Of a DNA stretch of 64,000 nt, positions 39,232 through 49,573 are shown in pieces. Each line of letters starts with the position of its first letter. The stretch's first letter is position 1. The position numbers and the translations under genes were made by a program. A model generated the notes under the pieces. It made no database searches and was not told the DNA's origin. It saw nothing but the letters and a program-made list of their open reading frames with translations. This stretch comes from Siphonodentalium dalli (taxonomy: Eukaryota > Mollusca > Scaphopoda > Gadilida > Siphonodentaliidae), in contig CP136063.1 in NCBI GenBank assembly GCA_032622095.1, positions 15,169,814 through 15,233,813 of the forward strand. The letters run 5' to 3'.

Positions 39232-39412
39232 TGTCTCTCACTCCCTCCCTATGTCTGTCAGTTTCTCTCTCCCTCCCTATCCTCTGTATTTATCGATCGC
39301 TCTCTCTCTCGCTCCCGTTCTCTCTCTCCCGTTCTCTCTCTCCCCCTCTATCTCTCTCTCTCTCTTTCTCTCTCTTTCTCACACACTCTCTCTCTCTCGT
39401 TCTGTCATTAGT
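39232..39412. repeat. CT-rich microsatellite
   Basis: This interrupted (CT)n/(CCCT)n tract yields Ser-Leu-rich or Arg-Glu-rich frames on both strands; none is a gene. A second, shorter CT tract at 39,747-39,783 is followed, like this one, by a TTCTGTCATTA word and a CGGGAATCGA word, showing that the two neighbourhoods are paralogous. Confidence 0.9.
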
Positions 39413-39463
39413 CCATGAATGCTGAGTGCAGATGTACTTACACATCGGGAATCGATTCCGGAC

Positions 39464-39605
39464 CCGGATCCAACCCACTTTTTAAAATTACTTTAAATCA
39501 CTATTTTGTGATAGTTTCGCATTATATATCGTATCCGGATCGGACCCACTTTTTTTAAATTGCTTTAAATCACTATTATGTGATATTTTCGCATTATATC
39601 ACCGT
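39464..39605. repeat. 71-bp tandem duplication
   Basis: Two adjacent copies begin with CCGGATC at 39,464 and 39,535. They share ACCCACTTTTT, CTTTAAATCACTATT, TGTGATA and TTTCGCATTATAT with a few differences. The duplicated unit is AT-rich and non-coding. Confidence 0.85.
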
Positions 39606-40702
39606 TGTATATGCTATTATCAGCTACATATATGTCCTAGCCACGAATCCGTGCTTCCCGTGGTTGCAAACAGACGACTGGCTCATAAAAGTGAATCCGG
39701 ATTGTTCTCGCTTGTTAATCTCGGACTGAGTCACTTGTATCGTTACTCTCTCTCTCTCTATCTCTCTATCTCTCTATCTCTCCTTCTGTCATTATATTCC
39801 ATAATCGCTGAAAGAGCATAAGTATGTACATACAAATCGGGAATCGAATCCGGGATGTTTCTGTTGCCTATTTGAAACTCGGGTCATTTTCGGCCAAATC
39901 CGTATCCTGATCCGGATCCGTAATCCGGACTAAAGTTAGTCCATATATACTGTACCGTTCGGGAATGCGGGATAGCAGCCCCACCCAAATGCGTACATGG
40001 TCCAATGGTTAATTGAAAACTGTGTTACATATAATAGTATCTTGGTAAATGTATAAATAGTTATATTCCATGTTCTTGTGGATCGAATCGACGTTTTATT
40101 GACAACTATTCCTCTGGGCTTTTGCGTTTGAGAGCTAATGTTGGATTTCGATGGGAACGATGATTTTGTTCTGAATATAGCCCATAACACTACATGTCCA
40201 AGGTTGTGACAAACAATTATAAATAAAATTTATATTAATTGATATCGATTATTAATCCATTCATATCTATAATTTTGTATATGAAACTTTCTGGGAAGAG
40301 ATATTCCATCTTAAAAGTAATCGATCCTCTCCATTACTTCAAATTCAGTTGGAATAAATCGCCAGTATTGACAAAACAAACTACAGAACGAAATACATTT
40401 GTTTTTGAACACTATACATGAATTGTTAAATCAAACGGAAATATAATAAAACAAGATACAATATATTACATTGGTTACATTAATTCTGAAAATGCTAACC
40501 ATTCATAAAGTGGTGAAACAACGATAAACGCAATTTAACACACAATCACATCATTGAACAGTCACCGTGTATCACTCGTCCCGTTAAATATAGCATACTA
40601 AACACCTCAAAATAAATAAAGTATTAATAAACCCCCTTAACATATCACACGATATCTTAAGAATCATGAACCCGACTGTCATGTAACTTACAAGTAAATG
40701 CA
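39606..40702. other. No gene recognised
   Basis: Apart from the second CT tract (39,747-39,783) and the repeated CGGGAATCGAATCCGG word near 39,838-39,855, I see nothing identifiable. The frames at 39,936-40,190 (minus) and 40,239-40,421 (plus) have no recognisable composition or motif. Confidence 0.5.
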
Positions 40703-41092
40703 CTATATTAGAGACCTTTCGCAAAATCATGACTATACGATTACGGATACGGAAAATATCCGGTAGGCATATGGCCAAAATGCTATCCTTATGTACGGTG
40801 GTTGTTATGTGAGACGAAATGTAACCAATCGCAGTGTAATTATGAGCAGATGCCACATGTCCTTCCTGCTTTGTGTGACCCACATTATGTGAGTAAAGGG
40901 GGGATGCCCTATAGCAGAAGAGTCCACAATTAGAGGTACCATGTCTTACCCACCGGAAACTGACATAAGCTAATGATAGGTAGAGCACTCTGCTGTATAG
41001 GCAGTTTCTGATATAGTCATAAAGAGTAGGAAAATAAAAGATAGCAGAAACCCAGAGAACACATACAATAATGTAATTATGAGCAGATGCAT

Positions 41093-41140
41093 CAAGTGTG
41101 TGCCATTTGTCCTGGCTGGCTCTGACATTACCCCTGTGGT
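41093..41140. repeat. Direct repeat, left copy (48 bp)
   Basis: This runs from CAAGTGTGTGCCATTTGTCC to ACATTACCCCTGTGGT. The right copy at 44,337-44,389 is the same apart from 5 extra bases in the middle. The left copy ends directly where RT homology begins, so the pair could be a long target-site duplication around a 3.2-kb insertion. Confidence 0.8.
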
Positions 41141-42382
41141 CGTCCTATTATCAACGCGCATTCGAATGTGAATACTTGTGCCTCACGTATTTTAGGACAT
41201 ATGTTAGAGAATTATTTGGCAGCGTTGCATAACCATTTTGACAGAAATAACATTACTTGGACCATATGTAAAGATTCATTGCACGCCATCCACGAATTTA
41301 AATCGCTTAATGTAACACCAGAACAACTCAATAACTACTGGTTTATCAGTTCAGACTTTCAGTCTTTGTATACGGCTATTCGAAACTCTGATATGTATGA
41401 TGCACTTGAGTTTATTCGCCATATTTTATATATTGATGATACCCACTTTAACTTCATGGTTGACCTTTTCAAGTTCATCCAAGATTATGCATTTTTCCAT
41501 GTTGGCTTTAAACATCTGTACCTGCAGACACAGGGGCTCGCCATGGGCAGTTTCGTCTCGGCACAAGCCGCAAATGTCATCTTGCTTAGGTGTGAATACT
41601 ATATGTTCCAAAATGTTCCGCTAGTGGAACCTATTAAAATCTTTTTGAGATATATAGATGATGGCATCTTGTTCGTTGATGTGAAATATGAATCATTGTT
41701 GACTATTCTTAATGGATTGCGTGATGCCTACCCTAAACATATTAATTTGGATGTATCAGTTAGCAAGTTTAAGGTTGATTTCCTTGATATAACCTTTAGC
41801 ATTAATCATGAACTATTTTATAACCAAGGCTTGCATGTAGGCCTTTACCAAAAGCCTTTTAATACATACTCGTACACTCATTTCGAGAGTGACCATCCTA
41901 TTGGTGTATTTGTCGGTATTATTAAAGCAGAGTGCCACCGTTACTTTAGACACTCTTCGTGTAGAGAGGATTACCTTTATTACATTAGCCTATTTCTTAT
42001 CAGACTCACTAGATGTGGCTACCCTGAACCGTTTGTCATTAAACAAATCATCCCTTATGATGTCATTTTTAAGAAAGAATTTGGATGGGTACCAGCTAGC
42101 ACAAGTGGTACGCGACCTTTAGATAGTTCATTACATGCTTCTCAGATCGCCAGTACAGGCGCTTCTCCTCGAAATTTGGGTGGCACTTCCCTATCTAATG
42201 ATACTCCATCTACTGTATATGTACCGGTACTATTCTCTAAGTCTACCAATAACCATAAAAGGGCACGTAATTTAATGAAATTACCTGCTAATGTTCGATT
42301 TTGCCATAAAGTTGGCACCAAACTCCATACCATTTTACTTACTAAGAAACGGCTACACAGAAAGCTATCCCACTACTTATAG
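41126..42382 (+). CDS. Penelope-like reverse transcriptase, partial at the 5' end
   Basis: The frame is open from just after a TGA at 41,123 to a TAG at 42,380. There is no start codon before RT homology, so it is a 5'-truncated or fused copy (first in-frame ATG 41,201). Blocks visible from the GRPII start are SDFQSLYTAI (motif A-like Asp then SLYT), QTQGLAMGS (template-grip block), RYIDDGILF (catalytic YIDD), and VDFLDITF. A distal YQKPFNTYSY then FESDHPIGVFVGIIKAE block follows, and then a basic tail (ILLTKKRLHRK). SLYT, GxAMGS and the Y-x-KP block are typical of Penelope-like RTs. The GIY-YIG endonuclease that often follows is not seen, and the frame ends after the linker. The frame has no internal stop over about 418 codons, so the copy is fairly young or was kept open. 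A different PLE-related RT family is possible. Confidence 0.7.
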   Translation, partial: HYPCGRPIINAHSNVNTCASRILGHMLENYLAALHNHFDRNNITWTICKDSLHAIHEFKSLNVTPEQLNNYWFISSDFQSLYTAIRNSDMYDALEFIRHILYIDDTHFNFMVDLFKFIQDYAFFHVGFKHLYLQTQGLAMGSFVSAQAANVILLRCEYYMFQNVPLVEPIKIFLRYIDDGILFVDVKYESLLTILNGLRDAYPKHINLDVSVSKFKVDFLDITFSINHELFYNQGLHVGLYQKPFNTYSYTHFESDHPIGVFVGIIKAECHRYFRHSSCREDYLYYISLFLIRLTRCGYPEPFVIKQIIPYDVIFKKEFGWVPASTSGTRPLDSSLHASQIASTGASPRNLGGTSLSNDTPSTVYVPVLFSKSTNNHKRARNLMKLPANVRFCHKVGTKLHTILLTKKRLHRKLSHYL

Positions 42383-42537
42383 AATAATTTCTATATATAT
42401 TTTATCATATATAACTTATAGCACGCCGTCTTGTCGGGAATCCACCATACATCTTTAATGAAATCATAAAGTTTTAGTCTCTGGATTACCTGTACACCTA
42501 TTATAATTCCTAAAAAAATTTACAACTCGATCGTATA

Positions 42538-42870
42538 ATGTACTGTATCACTCCTGTGTGTTCTCACATACAGATGTCTCTTTCCAGTTGGGAAAATGAA
42601 GTGTTCTGCCACCTATCTAATGTCGGTGAGACGACTGTTTTATACCTGACACCCGAAGATTTACAGCCATTGAACCTCACAAGGATTCTTTCTGTTCCGG
42701 ACTTTTTACAATGTTTCGACCAATATAATAATGTGTATAAATTACATAGAGTCAGGAATGGTAGCACTTTTATTCATTTATATAAATTATTCATTTATAT
42801 GTTGGCAGCAGATACAGTACCATCGATTTCCGTCTTATCACTCAATTCAACGTCTTTATATATAAGGTGA
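42538..42870 (+). CDS. Hypothetical small ORF (110 aa)
   Basis: This ATG-initiated frame lies 155 bp downstream of the RT frame, on the same strand and inside the same inverted-end segment. An internal Met begins MSLSSWENEVFCHLSNVG, followed by ordinary-looking protein composition with no transmembrane segment or known motif. It could be an accessory frame of the element, a decayed endonuclease without visible GIY-YIG residues, or chance. Confidence 0.2.
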   Translation: MYCITPVCSHIQMSLSSWENEVFCHLSNVGETTVLYLTPEDLQPLNLTRILSVPDFLQCFDQYNNVYKLHRVRNGSTFIHLYKLFIYMLAADTVPSISVLSLNSTSLYIR

Positions 42871-44336
42871 CCAGTCGAATTATTGTAAACATTTCCTGTC
42901 CACAAGACAGATTGTGCAGGAGAGTTCTCACTTCTATGAACCATGAACTCAGAAAGAAAGTGTTATACAGATTGTATCATTATTATTTATTTTCAGACAT
43001 AGATTTCACTTCACCCATGTAACATACGCATTAACTCCGCCATCGTCGACCATCGTCCTATTTTTAGAATTTGGCACCGGCTCCTTTTGAATTTCGCGTG
43101 CGACACCGCACGTTACATCCTTCGTGTTCAGACCTCTGCCATTTTCGAACGTTCCCACGTTTTGAAGTCTCGTAACTCTGTTCAATTTCCATGTGTTAAG
43201 TCGCGTTCGTTTGGATATTTGATAGGATTTACTGGTAAATATAAACCACAGTTTATCTTCTTAATGTTTTTTTAAGTATCCTTGATTCTTGATCATTTTC
43301 CTGATAATTATGGATGCATTCACGCAAAAATTTAATACTGATTTATTCGATGATGATTTCTCCACTCTGGCTACTTTTCAAGTATATTGCGTGGAACTTT
43401 CGAATGTTGTATGAAACCTTATCCATATGTGTGATTACTACGCGCAATCTTCCATCAACTGCACGATGGCTTTAATCATCTCATCCATACATCAATTTAT
43501 ATAAAATGAACCATTATTTTATCATTGATTCTATGTAATAATACCTGTTTACATCCTAATCGATTACATCAAAATTAATCGATATTTACCCATATAAATC
43601 TATCAGTCTTATACGCAAAACCTTGTTTGTCATACATGTATGGTTAGTTCCCCGTGTAACTTTGTTGGATATCGTCACCTGATGCGGTTCTTTAGTCGAT
43701 GTTGCTGGGCCACACGTCCGGGGGACGATCTCGGAGCTAGTTTCTTGCATTTTCGTCCCGAAAAACGGCGGTTCTTCGCTTAGAAGATTCGTCACCGAGA
43801 TATGTAACTGATGATAACGTCGATGAAAATTTTGATTTTAACACAGGACACATCTTTTCACACTACTTAAGCACACATTTCTTTATTCTGCTGTTACAAC
43901 ACACAGGTATACTATCAAATCCAAATTGAACCCTTTGGCTAAAATTTCTCTTGGCCCTTTGCTAGCTATCCAAATTACTTTCAAAATTTGTAATAGCCCA
44001 ACATCAGGTTACGATTATATTTTCTCCCATTTGTTAACTGTGGTGACGGTGTTTCTGCTGTGATTTTAATATAGTTACATTTTGGACCTTTTGCAGTACT
44101 CCCCACCACGGTTCTCAATGGGTATACACAGCCTATTTGTGATTGGGACTTTTAAAAACTTTCCGCCGTCAGGCTACCTATTACTTCTATATTTTAGTTG
44201 ACACTACAGTAGAGATCTTGTATCATACTCCACAATATGTATTCAGGACGTGTCATCGCCTGCATGCATACCAGTGGTTTTAAGAACCTACCCTCAGTCG
44301 AGTGACATTCCTTGCAACCCTTGAATAATCTCACAA
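42871..44336. other. Element interior, no gene recognised
   Basis: Only short frames occur (43,087-43,275 plus; 43,586-43,795 minus) without recognisable domains. A CTGATGA word at about 43,809 is followed by GAAA 10 bp later, but the intervening bases do not form a hammerhead stem II. Confidence 0.4.
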
Positions 44337-44389
44337 CAAGTGTGTGCCATTTGTCCTTCCTGGGCTGGCTCTGACATTACCCCTGTGGT
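44337..44389. repeat. Direct repeat, right copy (53 bp)
   Basis: This is the partner of 41,093-41,140, carrying a 5-base insertion in the middle (CCTTCCTGGGCTGG against CCTGGCTGG). After GTGGT the two copies diverge, to a Penelope-like coding sequence on the left and to the TIR segment on the right. Confidence 0.8.
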
Positions 44390-44594
44390 GTATAACACAT
44401 GGATAATAACACGGGATACGAAAGAGACACACATTGCTTTTGCCATCGAATATATGTGTAACTGAATATAATGGGGCGCATTATGTCTCACCAAATAACC
44501 ATCGTGTGTACGTTGTGGTGGTGTCCACCTTACTAGGATAATATATCATATCCGTAATTGTAATAGTGATTTTGCGAAAAGGTCTCTATTATAG

Positions 44595-44894
44595 GACTGA
44601 TGCCGTGAGCTAAGATCGACCCGCTTAGTACTAGAATGCTTGAGTGATCACCATTTTTGTTTGTGCTTCATTTAAAAGTCACATAATCGTCGAGGGTAAA
44701 TCATAGAAAAGATGCATTGACTCACATTATATTTAGATGAATAGAATACACTGCAGGATACCATATTGACCATTTATATCAAACTGGCATGACATACATG
44801 ACAGTCAACTACTAATACTAATAAAACATGAGTGGATTCATGGGGGCAGGACTCATGATGCTGCACCCCCCTCATCGAGGAAATATGCAGTGGT
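44595..44894. other. Spacer, nothing recognised
   Basis: About 300 bp lie between the inverted-end segment and the foldback element. No frame, RNA or repeat is recognised. Confidence 0.5.
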
Positions 44895-45313
44895 CAGTCG
44901 GAAGTCGGGATTTTTTTTACCCTGTGCCAATGCATTCTCTTATATATGCGAGTCGACCATAGGTCGCCTCGCATATATAAGAGAATGCATTGGCTTAACA
45001 ATTTGTTATCATGTTATTTAAATAAATGTTTCTTACCATTTTTAGGACATAAAATAAAAAAACATCCATTACCCTGCAGGGAGCCCCACACATATATAGA
45101 AGCACATTGAAGAGTGTGATCTGCTCATGTTTGTCTGGGGCTCTGTATGGGTGAAATTATAAAATTGTTAAAGAATACAAGAACAAATTATTAAAATTGT
45201 AAAAAATATTTAGGCCAATGCATTCTCTTATATATGCGAGGCGACCTATGGTCGACTCACATATATAAGAGAATGCATTGGCACAGGGTAAAACAAATTC
45301 CGACTTCCGACTG
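44895..45313. mobile_element. Foldback MITE with a hairpin in each end (419 bp)
   Basis: The terminal inverted repeats begin CAGTCGGAAGTCGG (44,895) and end CCGACTTCCGACTG (45,313), and the inversion extends about 100 bp inward. Within each end sits a 69-nt near-perfect palindrome, at 44,926-44,994 and 45,214-45,282. The left has 27-bp perfect arms plus 5 more pairs around an ATA loop, and the right has one arm mismatch. The two palindromes are reverse complements of each other. No coding frame and no clear target duplication are present. Flanking octamers (GCAGTGGT, TCGGGGAT) do not match. Confidence 0.85.
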
Positions 45314-45525
45314 TCGGGGATCATATGCTATAAGTCATAGCCCCTGCGTTGTGTTATCATGAGGACATCACTGGTATATAAACCAAGAAAAGACTAACAC
45401 ATATTTAAACATAACTTCCACCATTTGGGAACAATTATGTTAAGTGGCCTGGCAACTTTGTCCGAGTCAACCGTTGTCTGCAAGTGCAGATCTTGACTCG
45501 CTGTGGCCCAGCATATGCTCAATGA

Positions 45526-47507
45526 TTGGATTGGGATCTCATCGCAAACGAACATATTATATATGGTAGTCCTGTGTTAATCCAGGCGGTGTCAGACCTA
45601 CTTTCTGATATTATTACAGAACAGACAGTCCCTGAACATATGAAGCGCGGCGTTATTATTACTTTATATAAAGGAGGGTCCAAACCAAAAACAGATTATG
45701 ATAGTTATAGAGCAATCACATTGATGCCTGTACTTTACAAAATACTTGAAAAAATAATCCAGACTCGATTAGAGCGATATACACCATACTTACTCGAAGT
45801 TAACCCATTGCAGCACGGATTCCAAAAAGGAATAAGTGCAAACATGACCTCCTACTTGATGAGAGAATGCATTTCATACGTATCCGAAAGCAAACAAAAT
45901 TTGTATTCGTGTTTCCTCGATGTGTGGAAGGCATTTGACACCGTCTGGGTAAATGGTCTATTGTACAAACTTTACGAACGCGGGGTACCGGGACATTTGT
46001 TCACATTATTATACAACCTTTTGACAAATGTATCATGTTCAGTTCGATACCAACATACTTCATCTCAGTGGTTTAAAGTATTACAGGGATCTAGACAAGG
46101 AAGTATATTATCGCCATTTTACTATATGATTTACGTAGACGAATTGATCAATCAATTGGCCAGCTCAGGATATGGACTACAAATGTTGGGCATAAATTGC
46201 ACCAGCCCTACACACGCGGACGATATGGTGTTATTGTCCCTCAGTAAAAATGGATTACAAAAACTTTGTGAAATATGCGTTTCTTACAGTAACACATGGA
46301 GGTACAGATATAACCCCAATAAATGTTGTATAATTGTTTTTAATGAGACAAAAGCGAATTATACTCGTCAAAATCGCACATGGAATCTAGGGGAATCGCA
46401 GATCAGGGAGGATACGCGAACAACTCATCTGGGGATACCACTCGATAAATACGATTTCAACGGTGCCTTTGTTGAAAATATTTGCGAAAAAACTAGAAGT
46501 ACATTTATGATGCTCACAAATGCTGGTGTTCATCCGGGTGGTATAACTCCAAAGAGTTGTTCGATTATCTACTCGTCTGTGGTACTTCCGAGGGGATTGT
46601 ACGGTTCTGAATTACTTTGGAATTTGTGCCAGAATAACCGTGATCGTCTAGAAAGAACACACCGATTTTGCGTTAAATTTTTCCAGGGTCTACATATACA
46701 CGCACAAAGACAGAAATAGCCCTTGGGTTAGTCGGTCTGCCTCCACTCATGTCTTTAATCGATAAACGCAAACTATCATTCTTTGGCTCGCTGTGTAATC
46801 TGTCGCAAAACAAAACTGTTAAATCTATTTTCTTAACCCGTTTGTATCAATATGTCGTGGGGTGCTCAGAGATAAGTGATAAAAATTTCACAGCTGACAT
46901 GATTACAACACTCCAGAAATATAACATGGTCGACTACCTGATAACTTTTATTGATTTACACAAATTCCCGAACAAACTAACATGGAAAAATATATTGATA
47001 GACAAATGGAAAATCGGGTGTTCTGAAGAGTGGACAGCAATTATAAATGGCGACAATAGACTTGCTCGTTTCGCTGCCATACAACAAGAATTAACCATGT
47101 CTCATCTTTGGGGAAAATGTCGATGCTTCCCAAAATATAAATCATCGTACACGCTTGTTGCTCGCCTTATGGCTATGTTACCTGGTGAGAAACAGGTATG
47201 TCCTCTCTGCAGTCGCGAACACAGCGACGTTGTTAAACATACCATATGTGAATGCACGTCAATAACATCGGATAGGAACCTTGTGGAATTCGACATTTTG
47301 AACAACTTTGATATCGAATTCTACCTAAAATTCGATAAACTGAGTCCAGAATCTAAAACTCGACTTTTTCTTTCTGGATTATCAGATTTTATGACGATTC
47401 CACTGGAATATACGGAAGACCCAATTAATTTTTTTGTTAAAAAGTCCGCTGATCTATGGAAACGCTATGTTGACTTAATAATATTATCTGAGAATGCAAC
47501 GAATTAA
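45526..47507 (+). pseudogene. 5'-truncated LINE ORF2 (RT + zinc knuckle), one frameshift
   Basis: Frame 1 (45,526-46,719) opens directly after a stop with no ATG and lacks the endonuclease domain. It has the RT fingers (ITLYKGGSKP, SYRAITLMPVLYKILEK), motif A FLDVWKAFDTVW, QGSRQGSILSP, and a catalytic box reading THADDMVLLS, with His in place of the usual Tyr or Phe. Frame 2 (46,749-47,507) continues through a K-R-K-L-x-F-F-G block to a C-terminal knuckle, CPLCSREHSDVVKHTICEC (C-x2-C-x8-H-x4-C). Homology bridges the two frames between about 46,695 and 46,749 if a 2-bp slip near the TATACACG word is assumed. All catalytic Asp residues remain, so decay is recent. It is a different family from the LINE at 52.7 kb, and I do not assign a clade. 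Confidence 0.85.
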
Positions 47508-48019
47508 GCGACATTATCAGCTCCAGCACGTCAGTGAAGGTTGACATATTCAATATACAACTAAAGGAAATATACATGTATTATAACAGCTATGTTCGGG
47601 TGGGCGTTATTCGCAAATACCACACACTTATGGCACCAAATGGTCGCAATACATTGAGGTTGTTTTCGGCGATACATTTACCCGATAATGCTTGGATTAC
47701 ATTTACATCGACAATCATTTTATGTATATGTGCATGTAGATCATGCATTATAGGTTCGTGTAAGCTCACATGGTGCATACATGTGTATGTAATCGATTAT
47801 GACCGTGCTAATGTTCTACTTGCATTGTATCCCTAACATACTTGTATAAATTTCCGAATCTGATTATGTATGTCTTACATTTTGCTGCACTCCGATTGGA
47901 GATGTCATGAACTTATATTGACATCTTGGCCTAATCTGTGCTAGACCGGAGTAGCATCCATGCATGGTGTGTAGTAATACTCGATAGTTGTGTGAGTGTA
48001 TGTGGGCTAAGGTGTGTGT
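47508..48019. other. Possible LINE 3' UTR, nothing else recognised
   Basis: About 500 bp follow the LINE stop codon with only chance frames. This may be the 3' untranslated part of the preceding LINE, but no tail is defined here. Confidence 0.35.
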
Positions 48020-48108
48020 GCGAGATATATATATATATATATATGTGTGTATATGTGTATGTATATGTATGCATGTATGTGTGTATATATATATGTATAT
48101 GTATGTAC

Positions 48109-48162
<54 letters not shown>

Positions 48163-48263
48163 ATATGTATATATATATATATGTATGTATGGGTATATGT
48201 ATATGTATGTGGGGATATATATATGTGTGTATGTATATGTATGAGTGTGTATGTATGTATGTA

Positions 48264-48313
<50 letters not shown>

Positions 48314-48382
48314 GTATATATGTATATGTATATATACATATATATAGAGGGAGGGAGGGAGAGAGAGAGAGAGAGAGAGAGA
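48020..48382. repeat. (TA)n/(TG)n and (GA)n microsatellite
   Basis: TATATA and TGTGTATG runs of several hundred bases end in a GAGG/GAGA purine tract at about 48,350-48,382. Tyr/Ile-rich and Tyr/Thr-rich frames on both strands are artefacts of the dinucleotide repeat. Confidence 0.95.
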
Positions 48383-48604
48383 TGTCAGGCACGCTTTGAA
48401 ATAATAATTGTTCGATTTACAATATTGCTATATTTTTATCATTTCATTGTGAATAAATAATATATGGCGCTATGTCCTATGTGCTTATATTGCCATTTTT
48501 TTGTTGATATATTTGTTTTTGTGTGAATTAATTGTATTGTATCAATGATCTCCCATGAGGAGGAAATAAAGATATATATATATATATCACACCTGGTCGA
48601 GTCG
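48383..48604. other. Candidate LINE 3' end
   Basis: The stretch ends in ATGATCTCCCATGAGGAGG, AATAAAG and a short (AT)n run at about 48,572-48,588. A small CTCC/GGAG inverted pair just before AATAAA and a simple-sequence tail would suit the 3' end of the LINE at 45.5 kb, with the microsatellite expanded inside its 3' UTR. This is inference only. Confidence 0.3.
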
Positions 48605-49573
48605 TCCTGCAAATGTATTATCATGCTGGTGGGTCCTGTTGAATTGCTATGGTGCTGTTAGGGATAACTAATGCTGTTAAGAAAAAAATACCGTTATTTT
48701 TTTCAAAGTTGTCTTTGTGCGGTGTTTGGCTAATTCAATTTGAAACATTCAAGACGATCTACAAATTTAATAATAACTGCGCTGGTGTTTGTAAAACGAC
48801 ACGAATAGCCATATTGATTAGAGTCAAATTTTAACAACTAATACAATGGGTGTTACAAATATTTCGCAATATATGTTTCTCGAATATTTGATGCAAATAA
48901 TAGTTTGTCCTTGATATGCTCATATTATTCGAAAACCACAAAAATGACAACGTTAGAAAAAATAACGGTACTTTTTCTTATCAGCATCAGTTTTCCTAAC
49001 AGCATCATAGCAATTAGCAGGGCCCAGCCGCATCATAGCACATTTATAGGGCCCAACCGCATCATAGCACATTAACAGGGCCCAACCGCATCATAGCCCA
49101 TTAACAGGGCCCAACCGCATCATAGCACATTAACAGGGCCCAACCGCATCATAGCACATTAACAGGGCCCAACCACATCATAGCACATTAACAAGGCCCA
49201 ACACCATCATAGCACATTAACAGGGCCCAACCGTATCATAGCACATTAACAGGGCCCAACCGTATCATAGCACATTAACAGGGCCCAACTGCATCATAGC
49301 ACATTAACAGGGCCCAACACCATCATAGCACATTAACAGGGCCCAACCACATCATAGCACATTAACAGGGCCCAACACCATCATAGCACATTAACAGGGC
49401 CCAACCACATCATAGCACATTAACAGGGCCCAGCCGCATCATAGCACATTAACAGGGCCCAACTGCATCATAGCACATTAACAGGGCCCAACCGCATCAT
49501 AGCACATTAACAGGGCCCAACACCATCATAGCACATTAACAGGGGCCAACCGCATCATAGCATATTTGCAGGA
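48605..49573. mobile_element. TIR element with an expanded right end (969 bp)
   Basis: The element starts TCCTGCAAAT and ends ATTTGCAGGA. The left arm (48,605-48,720) contains a CATGCTGG...GGGTCCTGTT unit and then GCTATGGTGCTGTTAGG, AAAATACCGTTATTTTTT and GTTGTC. The right side mirrors it from about 48,935 to 49,060 (CTAACAGCATCATAGC, AAAAAATAACGGTA). Beyond that, the mirrored unit is repeated many times before the ATTTGCAGGA end. No transposase frame and no clear target duplication are seen. Confidence 0.7.
48999..49565. repeat. 29-bp minisatellite inside the right arm (20 units)
   Basis: Twenty tandem units carry the core CATCATAGCACATTAACAGG followed by GCCCAAC and two or three variable bases (CGC, CGT, CAC, TGC, or ACC). 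The reverse complement of the unit corresponds to the single GTATTATCATGCTGG... unit in the left arm at 48,615-48,650. The array therefore looks like a local amplification of one subterminal segment of the TIR. Confidence 0.95.

Larger units (their letters stand above)
40703..44594. mobile_element. 3.9-kb segment with inverted ends enclosing a Penelope-like RT
   Basis: The left end, CTATATTAGAGACC then CGCAAAATCA then ATTACGGATA, is mirrored at the right end, where the minus strand reads CTATAATAGAGACC, CGCAAAATCA and ATTACGGATA. Weaker inverted similarity continues to about 125 bp (GTAC then GGTGGTT or GATGGTT then GTGAGAC). No clear target-site duplication was found. Inside lie an RT frame and a pair of direct repeats, 41,093-41,140 and 44,337-44,389. 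Either the RT element inserted into a smaller TIR element of about 0.65 kb, or inverted ends belong to the RT element. Penelope-like elements are known for partial copies that create long terminal repeat-like ends. Confidence 0.6.

Noticed and set aside
38884-39478. Ser/Leu-rich and Arg/Glu-rich ORFs
   Set aside because: They come from a CT-rich simple repeat. No signal peptide logic or conserved motif is present.
43805-43835. Possible hammerhead ribozyme (CTGATGA then GAAA)
   Set aside because: The bases between the two core words do not form stem II, and stems I and III are not evident.
47931-48399. ORFs of 106-153 aa on both strands
   Set aside because: They are translations of (TA)n/(TG)n microsatellite DNA.
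48999-49565. CRISPR-like array
   Set aside because: Units are plain tandem repeats with no unique spacers, in a eukaryotic context. The same holds for the other minisatellites.
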